Numbered from the stretch's first letter, positions 34,865-49,318 are shown. The stretch is 64,000 nucleotides of DNA from Iris pallida (GCA_029216955.1 JANAVB010006999.1:1019853-1083852), one strand, 5' to 3'. A program made the numbers and translations. The notes: generated from the letters alone by a model not told the origin.

Positions 34865-35656
34865 CTATTGTTGTCCTAGGCATTGAGCCCAGGGTTCTTC
34901 TTCGAAGAATTCCGGCGCTTGGTCTTCGCCTTCTTCTTCTTGAGATTGTGCAGATGTCATGTTGGCTGACAGCACTCTCTTGAAGACAGATCCGATATTG
35001 GTATCGGAATCCTACGTTGATGCTTCAGACGAGTGAGAATGTTCTACTTCTTCTGCGTCTGAACTCTCTGGAGTTGACGGTGGCGTGACATAGCCAACCC
35101 CCCGTCGAGTTTTGTTGAAGTAGTCCTGCGGCTTTCCTTTAGGTGTTGGAAGCCGGAGAGGGAGACGTCGACCCTTACCGTAGTTCAGGCCTTTGTCGCT
35201 TTTTAGGTCGTAACCCATCTTTTGGATGAGGTACTTTGCCTTGTCCGTATACCGATAGAGTTGCATTCTGCCGGTATCTGGTTCTGGCTCGAGTGGCGGG
35301 AGGTCTTGATGATGCTCAACCTTGCCGAAGATGCTGGATTTTTCATCTCGACTCCGTGGTGGGACTATGTAACAGACCCCTTGGGACGGGACTACTCGAT
35401 TTATATGATGGACGGTCATTATTTGTGTTTGCAACTACCGTAGAGCGTTATCTAATGTATACATGGCATTCCAATGTGGAAGACTAGAATAATTAAAAGA
35501 CACTCTGTTATTGATGAAATACGAGATTTTATCCCGTGGGATTACATTGTCTAGAGAAGGGGCATCTACATCAGCTGAGATATATTTTCCCAACTCTTCA
35601 TCTGTAAGCACTGGAGTAGGATCGGGAGAGTCCACCACAGCGTTGGCTTTGGAGTC
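34865..35656 (-). pseudogene. Tat-2 linker between protease and reverse transcriptase
   Basis: Same frame as pol, with stops at 34865-34867, 35012-35014 and 35435-35437. It has no enzyme motif; the text includes MGYDLKSDKGLNYGKGRR and acidic Glu-rich stretches. Ogre elements of this group are reported to splice an intron between protease and RT, so part of this linker could be intronic. I see no decisive splice sites. Confidence 0.5.
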
Positions 35657-36787
35657 CTAGAGGACTACGTGGGCCTTCTCTGGCGGCTGCGATGGCGGTG
35701 GTTTGCCCTTAAGATGCACCTTCAGAGGTGCCTCCGCTGTGCCTCCGGTGATTGGTGCCTTCCCCTGTAGTTTTGCCACAAGGGGAGCCGAAGTTTGGGG
35801 CGGCTTTCCCTTGAGGCGTATCTTCAAGGGAGCTTCAGGAGCAGCTGGTGCTTTCCCGGGTAGCTTAATGCTCATGGGAGGTAACTTCTGAGGCGATTTG
35901 CCTTTAAGTCGGATCTTCAAAGGAGCGTCGGGGGTGACCTCAGGCTCCGTGTCCGGCCCTGCTGCCGTTTCTGCTTCGTCGTCAGCATCATTGGCTTCCT
36001 CCTCGTCAGGTGACTTGTATAAGTCGGCATCAGTGAAGTAGGCTTCAATCCCTTTGAAAGGGTCGATGTCCGCGAACTCCGTACGGATGACGTTGTTGGT
36101 GGACACGTACTTCATACATTGGTGGAGTGTGGACGACACCACCATGTACTCGTGCAGCCATGGGCGACCCAACAGGATGTTGTAGTTGACTTCGGCGTCC
36201 ACGACATAACAAGTGACCTCGGTTCTGAGGTTACCGATGTGGCACTTTAGTCGTATTTTGCCCAGTGGTTCGCTTTTGCTGGCGTTGAAACCACTGATTG
36301 TTGTGTTGGAGGGCGCCAGTCGGTACATTGGGATCTCCAGTGTTGAGAGCAGCGTCTTCGGGATGATGCTGAGGGAAGACCCCGGATCAATCTGAATTCG
36401 CTTTACCTTGACTGAACCGATGTACCCTGTATAATACAGTCGCCTGTTGTGTCGATTGTGCTTGAGCAGCATGTCCTGTTGGGTGAAGGTTATATTGGGG
36501 ATAACCTCCTTCGCACAGTGACAGTGCTTGTACACAGTTGGAAGATCTTCAGGCTGCTTGACCTGACTGAGAAAGGATTCAGCATCCTTTAGAGCTTCAC
36601 AGAGAGCTTCTCGGGAGTCTTTGGAAAGACGAAGGAGCTTGAACAGCGATAGGCGGGCGGAAGTACTGGCCAGTTACGCCAGTATATCGAAGTTGTGGGG
36701 CTTGGCTAGCCCCGAAGCATTCTCCTTTCGTAGAGGCCTGTCAAAGCGGGTCTCTATCTGCTTCTGCTTATTGGCTGCGGGGGCTTA
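35657..36787 (-). pseudogene. Tat-2 protease region
   Basis: Upstream part: FDILA-stop-LASTSARLSLF (TAA 36674-36676). Then an aspartic protease fold with active-site IDPGSSLSII and ILLGRPWLHEY. After it come imperfect repeats of IRLKGKxPQ and PLKVHLKGKPP (Lys/Pro-rich). The active site reads Asp-Pro-Gly rather than the more usual Asp-Gly/Ser/Thr-Gly. The frame equals that of pol but differs from gag by one base. Confidence 0.75.
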
Positions 36788-36867
36788 GACGGGCCCTCGT
36801 CCTGGACAGCAGGAACGGTACCCGGAGGCACTACCTCGACGACAGCTTCGTCGGGTTGGACGTTCTG

Positions 36868-39800
36868 TTATGAACGCGTCTGCACATGAAGTGCCTCTTC
36901 CACTGAAGAAGAGACCATACGGCAAGACTTGATCTTCCTGCCTTTGGATTTGGAGGTAGGGCGTACCTCCGGTTGAGTCACATCGGAGACGAGATCGGGG
37001 TGAACCCATAGGATCTTTCCCCGAGATGTGGTGAGTGGGATGAGTCTACTCACGTTGTCATGGGTAGGTGGTAGGTTAACCACCTCCATTGTCGCCTTAG
37101 GGATGGGGACGACACCATCTTGTGTTGTAGTCGGCGGTAGGGTGCCAAACTGGAGTGACACCACGTTGGCTGACACCGTCTTCTCTTCGTAGTCGACAGA
37201 GATTACATCCGCATTGATCATGTGCTGGATGTAATTTTTGAGGACATAGCAGTCCTTGGTTGGGTGTCCGACAAACCGATGGTAGTGACAGTACCTCGGG
37301 TTGTCCACTTTCCCAACCTTATCGGGATGCTTCGGGTCCGGAAGCTTGATCTTGTCACCCTGCTTCAGTATCTCAAAGAGTTGCAGGGTGTCTTCGTCGT
37401 TGAACGAATAAACCTCCTTTGGCCTTAGTGCAAGTAGAGGCTTCTGGATAGGTGCTAACGCACCTTTTGAGGCATTGACGGTCAATGCCTGCTTCCCCTT
37501 TGTTTCTCGTCCAGGGTTGTTGGCTGCAGGCCGTTTCCCTTTGTCCTCGAAGGCAGGGAAACTAACTCCCAAAAGACGAGCATTGGCTGCCTTCTTCTCC
37601 GCGGCTTCTGTTTCAATGATTAAGGAGCTCCAGTCGGGAGGAGGAGTAGAGTTAAGCCAGAGTTTGACTGCAGGCAGCATGTTCATGCTGCAGGAGGAGA
37701 GAAGCGCATGTTCTGGCATGCCCGGGGGCAGTCTGAAGCAGGCCTGTCGGAAGCGTTCGATGAACACTCGAACTGTTTCCTTCTCCTTCTGGCGTATCTC
37801 TATAAGGGACGCCATTGTCATGTCCTTCCCGCCGTCGTAGAAACGGTCGAGAAAGAGGTACATCAGGTCGTCGAAGGAAGATATTGAATTGTCGGGGAGG
37901 CTGCAGTACCAGTCGTACGCCACTCCTTTCAGTGCCCCAACAAATATGCTGGTAAGTAGTGTATCCTCCTTCGGGAGATGTCCCGTCTGAGACTGGAAAT
38001 ACGTCAGGTAGCGACACGGAGAGTCCTTCCCGTCGTATGGCGTCAGTGTTTGTGGTTTATACTTTGGAGGATAAACCACCTTATTCCACTCGAGGGGATA
38101 AGGCTGGGGGATGCCCATTTTCTGGCGCTCCTCTTGTCTCATCTTGGACTCAAAGCGCTCGCACAGGTCCCAGATCATGTCGACCACATCTTCCGTGGAG
38201 CTGGGAGTCGGGAAAGGTGGTACCACCGGATGTTGAGCATTTGAGGGCTCTGACGTCCGAGGTGCTTCTCGGCGATCTGCGTCCGAGGATACCCGTTGAA
38301 GGGGTACACTCGACTCTCCATTGGCCCCTGGATCGGGACCGGTAGAAGGTGTCTTCGCCAAAGCAGACCGTATCTCAAACACCGCTTGAGTCCGTGTTTG
38401 TATGGAGGCAGAGAGGGTTTTGAGTCCTCCCTCCAGAGTATCCATGCGCTGGACGAGGTCCGTTGGCGGCGCATCAGACTCGATATCAGCCCCAGTCACG
38501 TTTACTGTCATGACGCGGCCGGGAGTGGATGGATGGGTTGAGGCTTCACTCTCGGCCTCACTCTCTTGTGGGGGAGTTGCCTCTCCTGGAGCCTCGTCTT
38601 GGCTACCCCCAGCTATGTTCGGGAGAACATTCACCATGGGCGCATCTACAAGGGCCTGATTACCCTCAGCTCTGTCTTGAAGGGCCTTTTCGTCTCCGGA
38701 ACTCGGGTCCGCAGATGCTAGACTACCCCCAGCTATGTTCTGGAGGATAGCCTCGTCTTCAGGGGCTTCTGGGAGGCTGACTTCGCCTCGAGGGTCTGCC
38801 CTAGGTGTGCTTTGGACACACTCGTCTTCGGAAGGAGGCTCGACAAGGGTCTGACTACCCCCAGCTTCCTCCAAGAACTTCTTCCTCGTTCGAGTGCCTT
38901 CGAACACTCCGGAGGACGAGACAGTTGTCTTGGTTTTCCTCGGCTGGCTTTTAGACAAGGAAGAGGAACTGCCAGTCGCCTTTCGGACTGACGAGGAGTT
39001 GGAGATCACGTTGCATGAAGCAACCATTGGTTCTTCTTCTGTTGACACCTTCTTTCCGAGGTGACGTCGGAGGGGTGTTGATGATTGCAGCCGCTGGAAC
39101 ACCGACTGCCTTGGTGGGACTGCCGCTTTGCAACAGCAGTTGATGGTGACCACAACACAAGTATGCCCCATGAGAGGCGCATCGTGCTTGTCAGTCGACT
39201 CTCCTAATCGGCGCTTGTGAGTGATCACATTGCGCAGATCGTTGGAGGAGAGTGCCACCTTCGCACCCCCTTCAGGCGCATGGCAAGGCCAAGCGCCGGG
39301 GTGGTCAAGTGAGTGCTGCACCCCCTGATCTAATACAAAACAGGCATCCCGATCAGTAGTGGGGGAACCACAGCATTTGGAGTGACTTGAACGGACCTCA
39401 AACGCACAACCAGAGGAGGCGCGGGAGTTCAAGACCACTGGATTTGCCTTACTCAACTTGGTTGTACACGCAGTAGATGCGCCCAAGTGAGATAAGGGCT
39501 TTGAAGGTCGGCTCGTTATCGGCGTCGCAGCACTCGAGTCGACCTTGTACAACTTACCATCAGCAGCATGCATGATTGTGAGTGCATGCTTCTGGCTTGT
39601 TGCTGGCATAGCACGTTTGGGGCGTATGACCCGTGCTGCCTTGGATTTCTTCGTACCAGACCGCTGGGGCGCGTAGTACTCAGAATCCAAATTCTCCTCG
39701 CCACTACAGCGAGTGAGTCTGTCAAAGACAGAGACTTTCTGTGGCGCATCAGAGGTGATACGCGGGGCATTGGCTGCGTCCCTGCTCCGTCGACGCATCT

Positions 39801-40047
39801 TCCTCGCCTGAGAGGGAGACGGCTGGGGAATGTGGTTAGCCGTACGTTTCCCCGAGAGATGCGCTGCACCAGCGGGCGCATCTTGGTTGCTGAGGACGTC
39901 AGCAGAAAGGGAAGGCTGGATTTGGCACATCCCCTTCGATGGTGGTCCCCGAGGCGTCGACCTTGCGCACCCAGACTCGGCGGGTCTTCTTCGGCTTCGG
40001 CAGCCACTTCGAAGGACTCGTACTGCCTTCAGAGATGAACTCCTCAT
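36868..40047 (-). pseudogene. Tat-2 gag with long N-terminal extension
   Basis: A long open frame (about 1050 codons). The first ~570 residues are a basic, Ser/Pro- and acidic-patch region with two SVFxRL motifs and a repeated 'NIAGGSQ'-type unit. Then comes the retrotransposon gag fold (YLTYFQSQTG, SIFVGALKGVAYDWYCSLP, FLDRFYDGGKD, VFIERFRQACFRLP) and one zinc-binding motif CHYHRFVGHPTKDC. The stop is at 36868-36870. The start lies upstream in another frame (40177), so one frameshift lies between about 39900 and 40047. The protease follows in a different frame, so a shift or splice is needed. Confidence 0.8.
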
Positions 40048-40177
40048 ACGCTTGTTGATTGAGGCGTACGACCAGCGTCTTGTGGGAGGAGCCCACCTTC
40101 ACGTCGTCGGATTGTGACACAGCTTTCTCGGTGGAGGAGAAAGAGGTCCCCAGCAGAGTCGCCAGCTTGTTTGCCAT
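39899..40177 (-). pseudogene. Tat-2 gag start within the 5' LTR
   Basis: An ATG at 40177-40175 opens MANKLATLLGTSF and 93 codons. The first three codons and one base of the fourth (ATGGCAAACA) are the last bases of the 5' LTR. The next codons, LATLLG, overlap the primer-binding site. The frame closes at 39899 while the gag frame continues, so a frameshift separates start and body. That this is the natural gag start is an inference from position and the lack of another leader. Confidence 0.55.
40147..40164 (-). promoter_or_regulatory. Primer-binding site of Tat-2, tRNA-Arg type
   Basis: The minus strand reads TGGCGACTCTGCTGGGGA three bases after the LTR end. The complement TCCCCAGCAGAGTCGCCA fits a tRNA-Arg 3' end with CCA, the primer reported for Ogre-type elements. 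The tRNA match is from memory. Confidence 0.7.
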
Positions 40178-40501
40178 TAAAATTCTTTGATTGCAAATTT
40201 CAATACAAACAGAACAGTGTTACAATATAGGACTTAGATGTAGTCCTAGGAGTACACTTTTGTTTATCTGGGTCCCTTATGCCGATGGAGTGAGTGGTAA
40301 TGCGTTGACTCCGTTGACGATCTGACGACGGTTATCGGTTCTCTGAAGGTCTGGATTGCTCTGGGTACTGGAGCTTGCTGAGAGGAGGAAGACGTTGAGT
40401 GTCTGGATCTACCTCTCTGGTGGTGCGAAGTCTCCGTGCGTTCGTTGTAGGTAGGTCTGTGTGTACGTACGTGGGTCTGGAAGAAGGAAATGGTTCCTCT
40501 C

Positions 40502-40509
40502 TTTATATA
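40502..40509 (-). promoter_or_regulatory. Sense TATA box, Tat-2 5' LTR
   Basis: CTATATAAAGAGAGG on the minus strand. It should drive genomic RNA starting near 40470, giving an R-U5 of about 300 bases. Confidence 0.65.
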
Positions 40510-41530
40510 GTCTGTAGGCTGGCTGCTCATGCGCGCATGTAGGATGCGCCTGTACGCGGGGACGCCACGTGTTGATTGCTGATGGAAGCGAATGGACGAT
40601 GAGCCCTGATTGAGGGGTTGGATTCTTTATACTACTGTTGTGAGCCGGCATGTAGCAGAGGAAAAGATCTTTCTGTTGCTGAGATTTCGGATAACTCGAG
40701 TCAAAGGACACGTGTCATCGACCCATGGCTCGGAGATCTCGGATTTGGTGGGGAATGATCTGGTAGGATGCGCCTAGGATTGGGCGCATGAGGAGACTTT
40801 GGCTCGTAACCTTTAGGAGTCACGAACCATTCTGAGCGCATCGCTTTTGAGGCGCATGCGAGGCTTCAATAGTGACTTTACTCCTGTCTTTCGGGATCAG
40901 AGAGAAGTCTGGGGTGCATGGCTTTTGAGGCGCATACAGAGTTTTAATGGTGACTTTCCTTCTGTCTTTAGGGATCAGTGGAAAGTCTGAGGCGCACAGC
41001 TTTTGAGGCGTATACAGAGTTGGGCGCATGGCTGCGGAGGCGCATGCGAGATGGTTGGGTGGCCACGTGGCAGTAGCCGTCGGTGGGAAGTAATGATGAT
41101 GCTGACGTTGGCGATGCTTCGTCTTCTGAAAAAGCTACCGACTGTTCAGACTTCGGAAGGCGTGCTGCCAACTCTGTCAGTTCAGCATTTAATGTTTGTG
41201 ACATTCGATGGACAGCTGAGTGGGCACGTCGGTTGGCGTTCCACTAGGCGTATGGGGGCGCATCCCCTGTGATGCGCTTGGTGCTGAAAGGCGCGTCTGT
41301 GTGATGCGCTTAATGTTGAAGGGCGCGTCTTGTGTGATGCACGGTCTGGCCAGCGCATCCGCTCCGCTTTGACACATCTTTTGGTGCGACTGTTACGTTC
41401 TTTCGAGTGCTTTAAATAGCCGTTTTGACTTAGCTGAATTCGAAGCGTCCGGTTCATCCATTTAATACAAATTCATTGTACGGAATTCGGAGAGCCATCC
41501 ACTTGGCGCATAGGTTTGATTTGCCCGGCC

Positions 41531-41538
41531 TATAAATA
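41531..41538 (+). promoter_or_regulatory. Antisense TATA box, Tat-2 5' LTR
   Basis: GGCCTATAAATAGTGGC, the same as at 25096. In the 5' LTR it would send transcripts outward into flanking element C. The ORF behind it (from 41587) is frameshifted after about 36 codons. Confidence 0.45.
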
Positions 41539-42426
41539 GTGGCATGGAGAGAGGGTTTGCTTCTCGTTCTCTCACGTCTTTCCGACATGAACTTGTGTAC
41601 TCGAATGCATTCTGTTGACGAGATGCTCCCGAGGGTGAAGATGCGACGCAGTGTCTTCGCTGATGCACTTGAAGGTGACTGTTACTTCCAAAATTTGAGT
41701 CGAAGGCTTCCGAGGCAGGCGGAAGGTGCCTGTTGCATCCAAAGATAGGGATGCTCGAGCCTCGTCTTCATTGTGCAGGAAGAGCCGTAGATCGGAATGG
41801 TGGTGCTGCGGCTTTGGTGGCTCTTTCTTCCTTCAAAATGGGTGTAGCCCATTCTGGTTGTGTTGAAAGCTGCTCCTTTGGTCGCGGTTTCGATCACGGT
41901 CTTCCTTGGTGTTTGGAGGCTCTTTCGAAGCCTCCCCTGGCCACAGGTTGGCTTGTGGTTCTTTTCCCTTCCTTGGCTAGAGGGTTGATTGCTACCCTCG
42001 TTCTGCTCAATAAATGCTTCATTAGTCGAAGCATTTAGACGGCGGTGAGCCTGGCTGGAAGAGCGGCACATAACTGGACTGCTGAAGGGATGCACATAAC
42101 TGGGATGCACATAACTGAGCTGCTGAAAAGGATGCATCTTGCTGAGGACGCATGGTGGGATGCGCCTGGCTGAGGGCGCATATTGATTGATGCGCCTACT
42201 TGAGGGCGCATGTTGGCTGCTGGCTGTAGGCTTAGGATCTTTTCTTTGTAGAAATTCTCCTTTGTATAGTCTTTCTTAGACATGTAATAGACTTTTATAT
42301 GTTAAATAAAAAGTCTTCTTTCAATGTCTATATTTGTTGCTTTTTGCTGTGAAGTACTTTGTCCAAGCTCTGGCGCATGTAGTCTGGCGCATAGAGTTTC
42401 TGGTTCTGAAATTCCATGCTTCTACA

Positions 42427-45270
<2,844 letters not shown>

Positions 45271-45400
45271 TATATAGATACTATATAACCCAAAAATATA
45301 TATACATATCTATATAACCCTTCCATAATCTAACATCACCTACTCAAACTCAAACACTTAGACACTAACCCACTAACACTAGGATACCATATCAACCTTG
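45271..45400. other. Region D, right part
   Basis: AT-rich sequence that continues the DNA interrupted by element C at 14890. It starts with the TATAT duplication and is itself cut by Tat-3 at 45401. No gene. Confidence 0.5.
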
Positions 45401-45491
45401 TGTTTGCCATTAAAATTCTTTGATTATAAATTTCAATACAAACAGAACAGTGTTACAATATAGGACTTAGACGTAGTCCTAGGAGTACACT
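45401..45491 (-). repeat. Tat-3 3' LTR, inner end
   Basis: Ninety-one bases matching 40168-40258. It ends in ACACT (45487-45491), the target duplication of the solo LTR. Confidence 0.8.
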
Positions 45492-48154
45492 TGTCACCCT
45501 CATTTCTCGTATTTCCCGTATTTCGTATTTATACTCGTATCTGGATTTTGGTATGTATTTTTTTATTTTTTTTCTTAACTTGTGGAATTTCGGTATTTTT
45601 CGTATTTCGGGTTTTGACATGGCTCGGTTTTAATTGGGATGGTTTGGTTTGGTTTGGTTTATTATGTATTGGAACACCTTAGCCTATGCTCCACCCTCAA
45701 CACACCACATCCCACCCTCTTTAAAACTCCACCAACTTTTTCTCTCTCCTCATAAACCTCCATTAATTTCTTCTTCTCCTTTCTCTACACAACACTCTTC
45801 TCCTTCCTCTACACAACACCAACCCTTAGGCAAGTGCACCTTGCCACCACATGAGAACCCTATTTTATTTGTCCATTTATAAGATTAGGACATGGTGATC
45901 AACATTAGAACTTAGTATTTTGTGATTTGGAGTCTCCATTGTTCTAGATCTAAGTTTTCCCTATTTTTGGTTTTGCATGGTTTTGGTCTATTTAGGTTGA
46001 ATTTTTATGGGTTTTGATGTTTCCATGTTGAAGAGAGTTCAATTCCACCCTGGTTGGAACTTTGGAAATCCGGATTTGGAGTTCGGATGGCCAAGTTGTG
46101 ATGCCTTGAAGTTTTGGAGCCATGGGAGCTTCATCTCATCCATGGAGAAGAAGATCCTTCCCCCTGCGTGCGTGTTTTTAGGCATACGCAGCTCTTCTGT
46201 GTGCGTGTTCTTACGCGTACGCAGCTCTCTTGCGTGCGTGACTTTTCACGTACGCAGCTCTCTTGCGTGCGTGACTTTTCACGTACGCAGCTCTCTTGCG
46301 TGCGTGACTTTTCACGTACGCAGCTCTCTTGCGTGCGTGACTTTTCGCGTACGCAGCTCTCCTGCGTGCATGTTTTTACGCGTACGCAGCTCTCCTGCGT
46401 GCGTGACTTTTCGCGTACGCAGCTCTCCTGCGTGCGTGCCTTTTGTGCATACGCAGCTCTCCTGCGTGCGTGCTTTTGTGCGTACGCAGCTCCCCTGCGT
46501 GCGTGACTTTTGTGCGTACGCTGCTCCCCTGCGTGCGTGCTCTTGCGCGTACGCTGCCCCCCTGACCCCTTGCTTAACCCATTGGCTCTTGGAGTTTTGG
46601 TCTTATTTCTTTAAGCTTGGCTCTTCTATAGCCCTGTATATTAATATTTTATTAGAATGACTATTGTACATGGCATGGTATGACAAGGAACTAGCATAAC
46701 ACGACAGTGACCCGTAGTGGTGCACTCCTGACATGACCAACCTGGCATGATAGTGGCCCGTCGTGGCGCACTCCCGACAAGTACCCTGACATGATTTATC
46801 TTAATGCTGTTGCGACGACTAATTAACTTGACTTGTCTTGATACCGTGGGTAGTTCTTTCTTGCTTGCTTGTTAAATCCACTTGTCTTGTCTTGCATCAT
46901 GTCTAGGATGGGACTCCTGAGTACCACGGTCAGGAGTACCTACTAAAATGGATTAAGGTTAATAACTAGAATGACACAGTAGTCATGAAGAGATGACACA
47001 GCTACAGGCAATCCCGTTACCTGGACGCTCTTGGAATCTGTAGCCTGCCGTCGAGTAGGGCATATTTCCAGCACACCGTCGCGTGTTGCACCCTCTAAGT
47101 CACTTAAGGGTACATTTGTCTCCCGGGCGATGTACCCACCTGAATTTAACCCCTAATTTTCGACCTGGGTAACCTGGATGGTCTGCAGGGCTTGTGGCTG
47201 TGGAACAATCTCACTGCATCTTGTTAGTAATTAGGCCTGTGATAACCCTAGTTAGTTAAAGTAGTAAGCCGTAGCGTCTGCTTGGCCGTGTTTGATTGAA
47301 TAAGATATAACCAGTTTAGCCATGTCTTGATCCAGTAGAAGATTGCTCCCTGTCTTGATTTCTTGCATTATTATCTTGCCGATAAATGGTGGAAAACCAA
47401 GTTCTGTTCAGACGAAGGGTTACAACCCCGGTCCTTGTTTGGTTTACGGGTTGTAACCTGGCTATCGGAATAATTCTATGGTTATCTCGTCGTATATCAC
47501 CCTGCCATATTTTCGTAAATTTTAATTTTAATATTAGATTTTCTTGTGCTGATTGTTGGCTTTTGTTCTTATTTCGTGGCCCCCTTGTGGCACTTGCTCT
47601 TTCTGGGGTTGACCCAGCTGGTTTTGTGTGGCCAGATTTTGGAGCAGCTCCCGAGGATCTACCAAGCTTCCAGCCCAATGGTGGCGACTAGAAGGAACCC
47701 GGGCTACGAGTGGGTTTTCTATTTTGTTTCGCTCACTCTACTGTAAAATTATTCTTTTGAGGCGTTTAGCCGACGAGCACCTGTTAGATCGATGTACTTT
47801 TACTTACTGTCTGCCTACGGGCTGTAAACATGATTAACAAATCCTAGGGTTGATCATGTACGACTAAACTCTTGTTAGTCCTAACATTTTGTAACGACTA
47901 GCTTCATGATCAGTTGAATATGTAATATTTGGGACGCCTTATTATTGTATATTTAATGATCATATATCTTGTGACCTTACTTACTTGTGATTGAGACATT
48001 AGGCTTGTTCATGACCATAAGAGACTGTTGGCTTGTAGTAAACCCTCATATATCTAGACAGCTATGACCATATATTGAGGTGGTTTTCATTTCAATATAC
48101 GTAGCTGGCTATGTCTGCCCCCGCTCTCCAGTATTCTGGTTCTGGGGCATGACA
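45492..48154 (+). mobile_element. Solo LTR of the element A family
   Basis: Starts TGTCACCCTC and ends GGGGCATGACA, bordered by ACACT on both sides (45487-45491, 48155-48159). The LTR into which it is inserted is continuous in the other Tat copies. Homology to the A LTR is visible at the end (GCTCTCCAGTATTCTGG), near 47620-47720 and near 45830-45870, but the middle is diverged. A single LTR with duplication and no interior means internal sequence was lost by LTR-LTR recombination. It holds a tandem repeat at 46170-46565. Confidence 0.8.
46170..46565. repeat. ~35-bp tandem repeats with TGCGTACGCA-type palindromes
   Basis: About eleven units such as GCGTACGCAGCTCTCCTGCG plus TGCGTGACTTTT. Each contains the palindrome GCGTACGC or a near variant, comparable to the GCGTATG/CATACGC pairs in the A LTR tandem repeat. 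Overlapping ORFs are by-products. Confidence 0.85.
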
Positions 48155-48401
48155 ACACTTTTGTTTAATCTGGGTCCCTTGTGCCAATGGAGTGAGTGGT
48201 AATGCGTTGACTCCGTTGACGATCTGACGACGGTTATCGGTTCTCTGAAGGTTTGGATTGCTCTGGGTGCTGGAGCTTGCTGAGAGGAGGAAGACATTGA
48301 GTGTCTGTATCTGCCTCTCTGGTGGTGTGTTCCTTCATTTTTTGTACGTAGGATCGTTCTGTCTGTTTTCTATGTGTGGGTGAGAAGGAAATGATCCCTC
48401 T

Positions 48402-48409
48402 ATTTATAG
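48402..48409 (-). promoter_or_regulatory. Sense TATA box, Tat-3 LTR
   Basis: The minus strand reads AACTATAAATAGAGGG at the position of the Tat-2 TATA boxes. The solo LTR insertion lies downstream, within the R-U5 side. Confidence 0.6.
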
Positions 48410-49310
48410 TTTTGTAGGCTGGCTGCTCATGCGCGCATGTAGGATACGCCGGTGCGTGGGGACGCCACGTGGTGATTGCTGATGGAGGCGCATGGACGAT
48501 GCGCCCTGATCGAGGGGTTGAATTCTTCATACTGTTGTTGTGAGCCGGCACGTAGCAGAGGAGAAGATCTTTCTGTTGCTAAAATCTTGGAAGAGTTGAG
48601 TCAAAGGACACATGTCGTCGACTCAAGGCTCGGAGATCTCGGATTTGATGGGGGGGATGATCTGGTGGAATGCGCCTAGGATTGGGCACATGAGGAGACT
48701 TTGGCTCGTAACCTTTAGGAGTCACGAACCATTCAGGGCGCATGGCTTTTGAGGCACATGCAGGCGACTTTCCTTCTGTCTTTTGGGATCAGAGAGCAGT
48801 CTGAGGCGCATGGCTTTTGAGGCACATGCGAATGGTTGGATGGCCACGTGGTAGTAGCCGTCGGAGTAAAGTAATGATGATGCTGACGTTGCCGACGCTT
48901 CATCTTCTGAAAAAGCTGTCAACTGTTCAGACTTCGGGAGGTGTGCTGCCAACTCTGTCAGTTCAGCATTTAATGTTTCTGACATTCGATAGACAGCTGA
49001 GTGGGCGCGTCGATTGATGTTCCACTAGGCGTATGGGAACGCATCCTCTGTGATGCGCCTGGTACTGAAGGGCGCGTCTGTGTTGATGTGCTTGATGTTG
49101 AAGGACGCGTCTGTATGATGCGCGAGCTGGCCGGTGCATCTGCTTCGTGACACGTTCTTTAATGCAGGGACTGTTACGTTCTTCGAGTGCTTTAAATAGC
49201 CGTCTTGATTTGGCTGAATTCGAAGCGTCCGGTTCATCCATTAAATGCAAATTCATTGCACGGAATTTGGAGAGCCATCCACTTGGCGCATGGGTTTGAT
49301 CTGCTCGGCC

Positions 49311-49318
49311 TATAAATA
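49311..49318 (+). promoter_or_regulatory. Antisense TATA box, Tat-3 LTR
   Basis: GGCCTATAAATAGTGGC, identical to the other Tat LTR copies, 56 bp before the ATG at 49367. Confidence 0.5.

Larger units (their letters stand above)
23733..42426 (-). mobile_element. Tat-2: complete Ty3/gypsy Tat-lineage element (18.7 kb)
   Basis: Flanked by CCAAT at 23728-23732 and 42427-42431. Minus-strand order is 5' LTR (42426-40168), primer site (40164-40147), gag with long N-terminus, protease, RT, RNase H, archaeal-type RNase H and integrase (to 31505), stem-loop array, antisense gene on the plus strand (26367-30905), polypurine tract and 3' LTR (25992-23733). A second RNase H and an antisense gene between pol and the 3' LTR are known features of the Tat (Ogre/Retand-like) group. 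Coding regions are interrupted mainly by stop codons. Confidence 0.9.
40168..42426 (-). repeat. 5' LTR of Tat-2 (2.26 kb)
   Basis: TGTAGAAGC (42426) to ATGGCAAACA (40168) on the minus strand. It is almost the same length as the 3' LTR and highly similar, so the insertion is fairly young compared with its host C. The sense TATA is at 40502-40509 and the antisense TATA at 41531-41538. Confidence 0.9.

Noticed and set aside
46170..46565. Regularly spaced repeats resembling a CRISPR array
   Set aside because: Units are contiguous, degenerate and palindromic, without unique spacers, and the DNA is a plant retrotransposon.
46007..46660. 217-codon ORF in the solo LTR
   Set aside because: It is built on the ~35-bp tandem repeat and is open in two frames over the same stretch.
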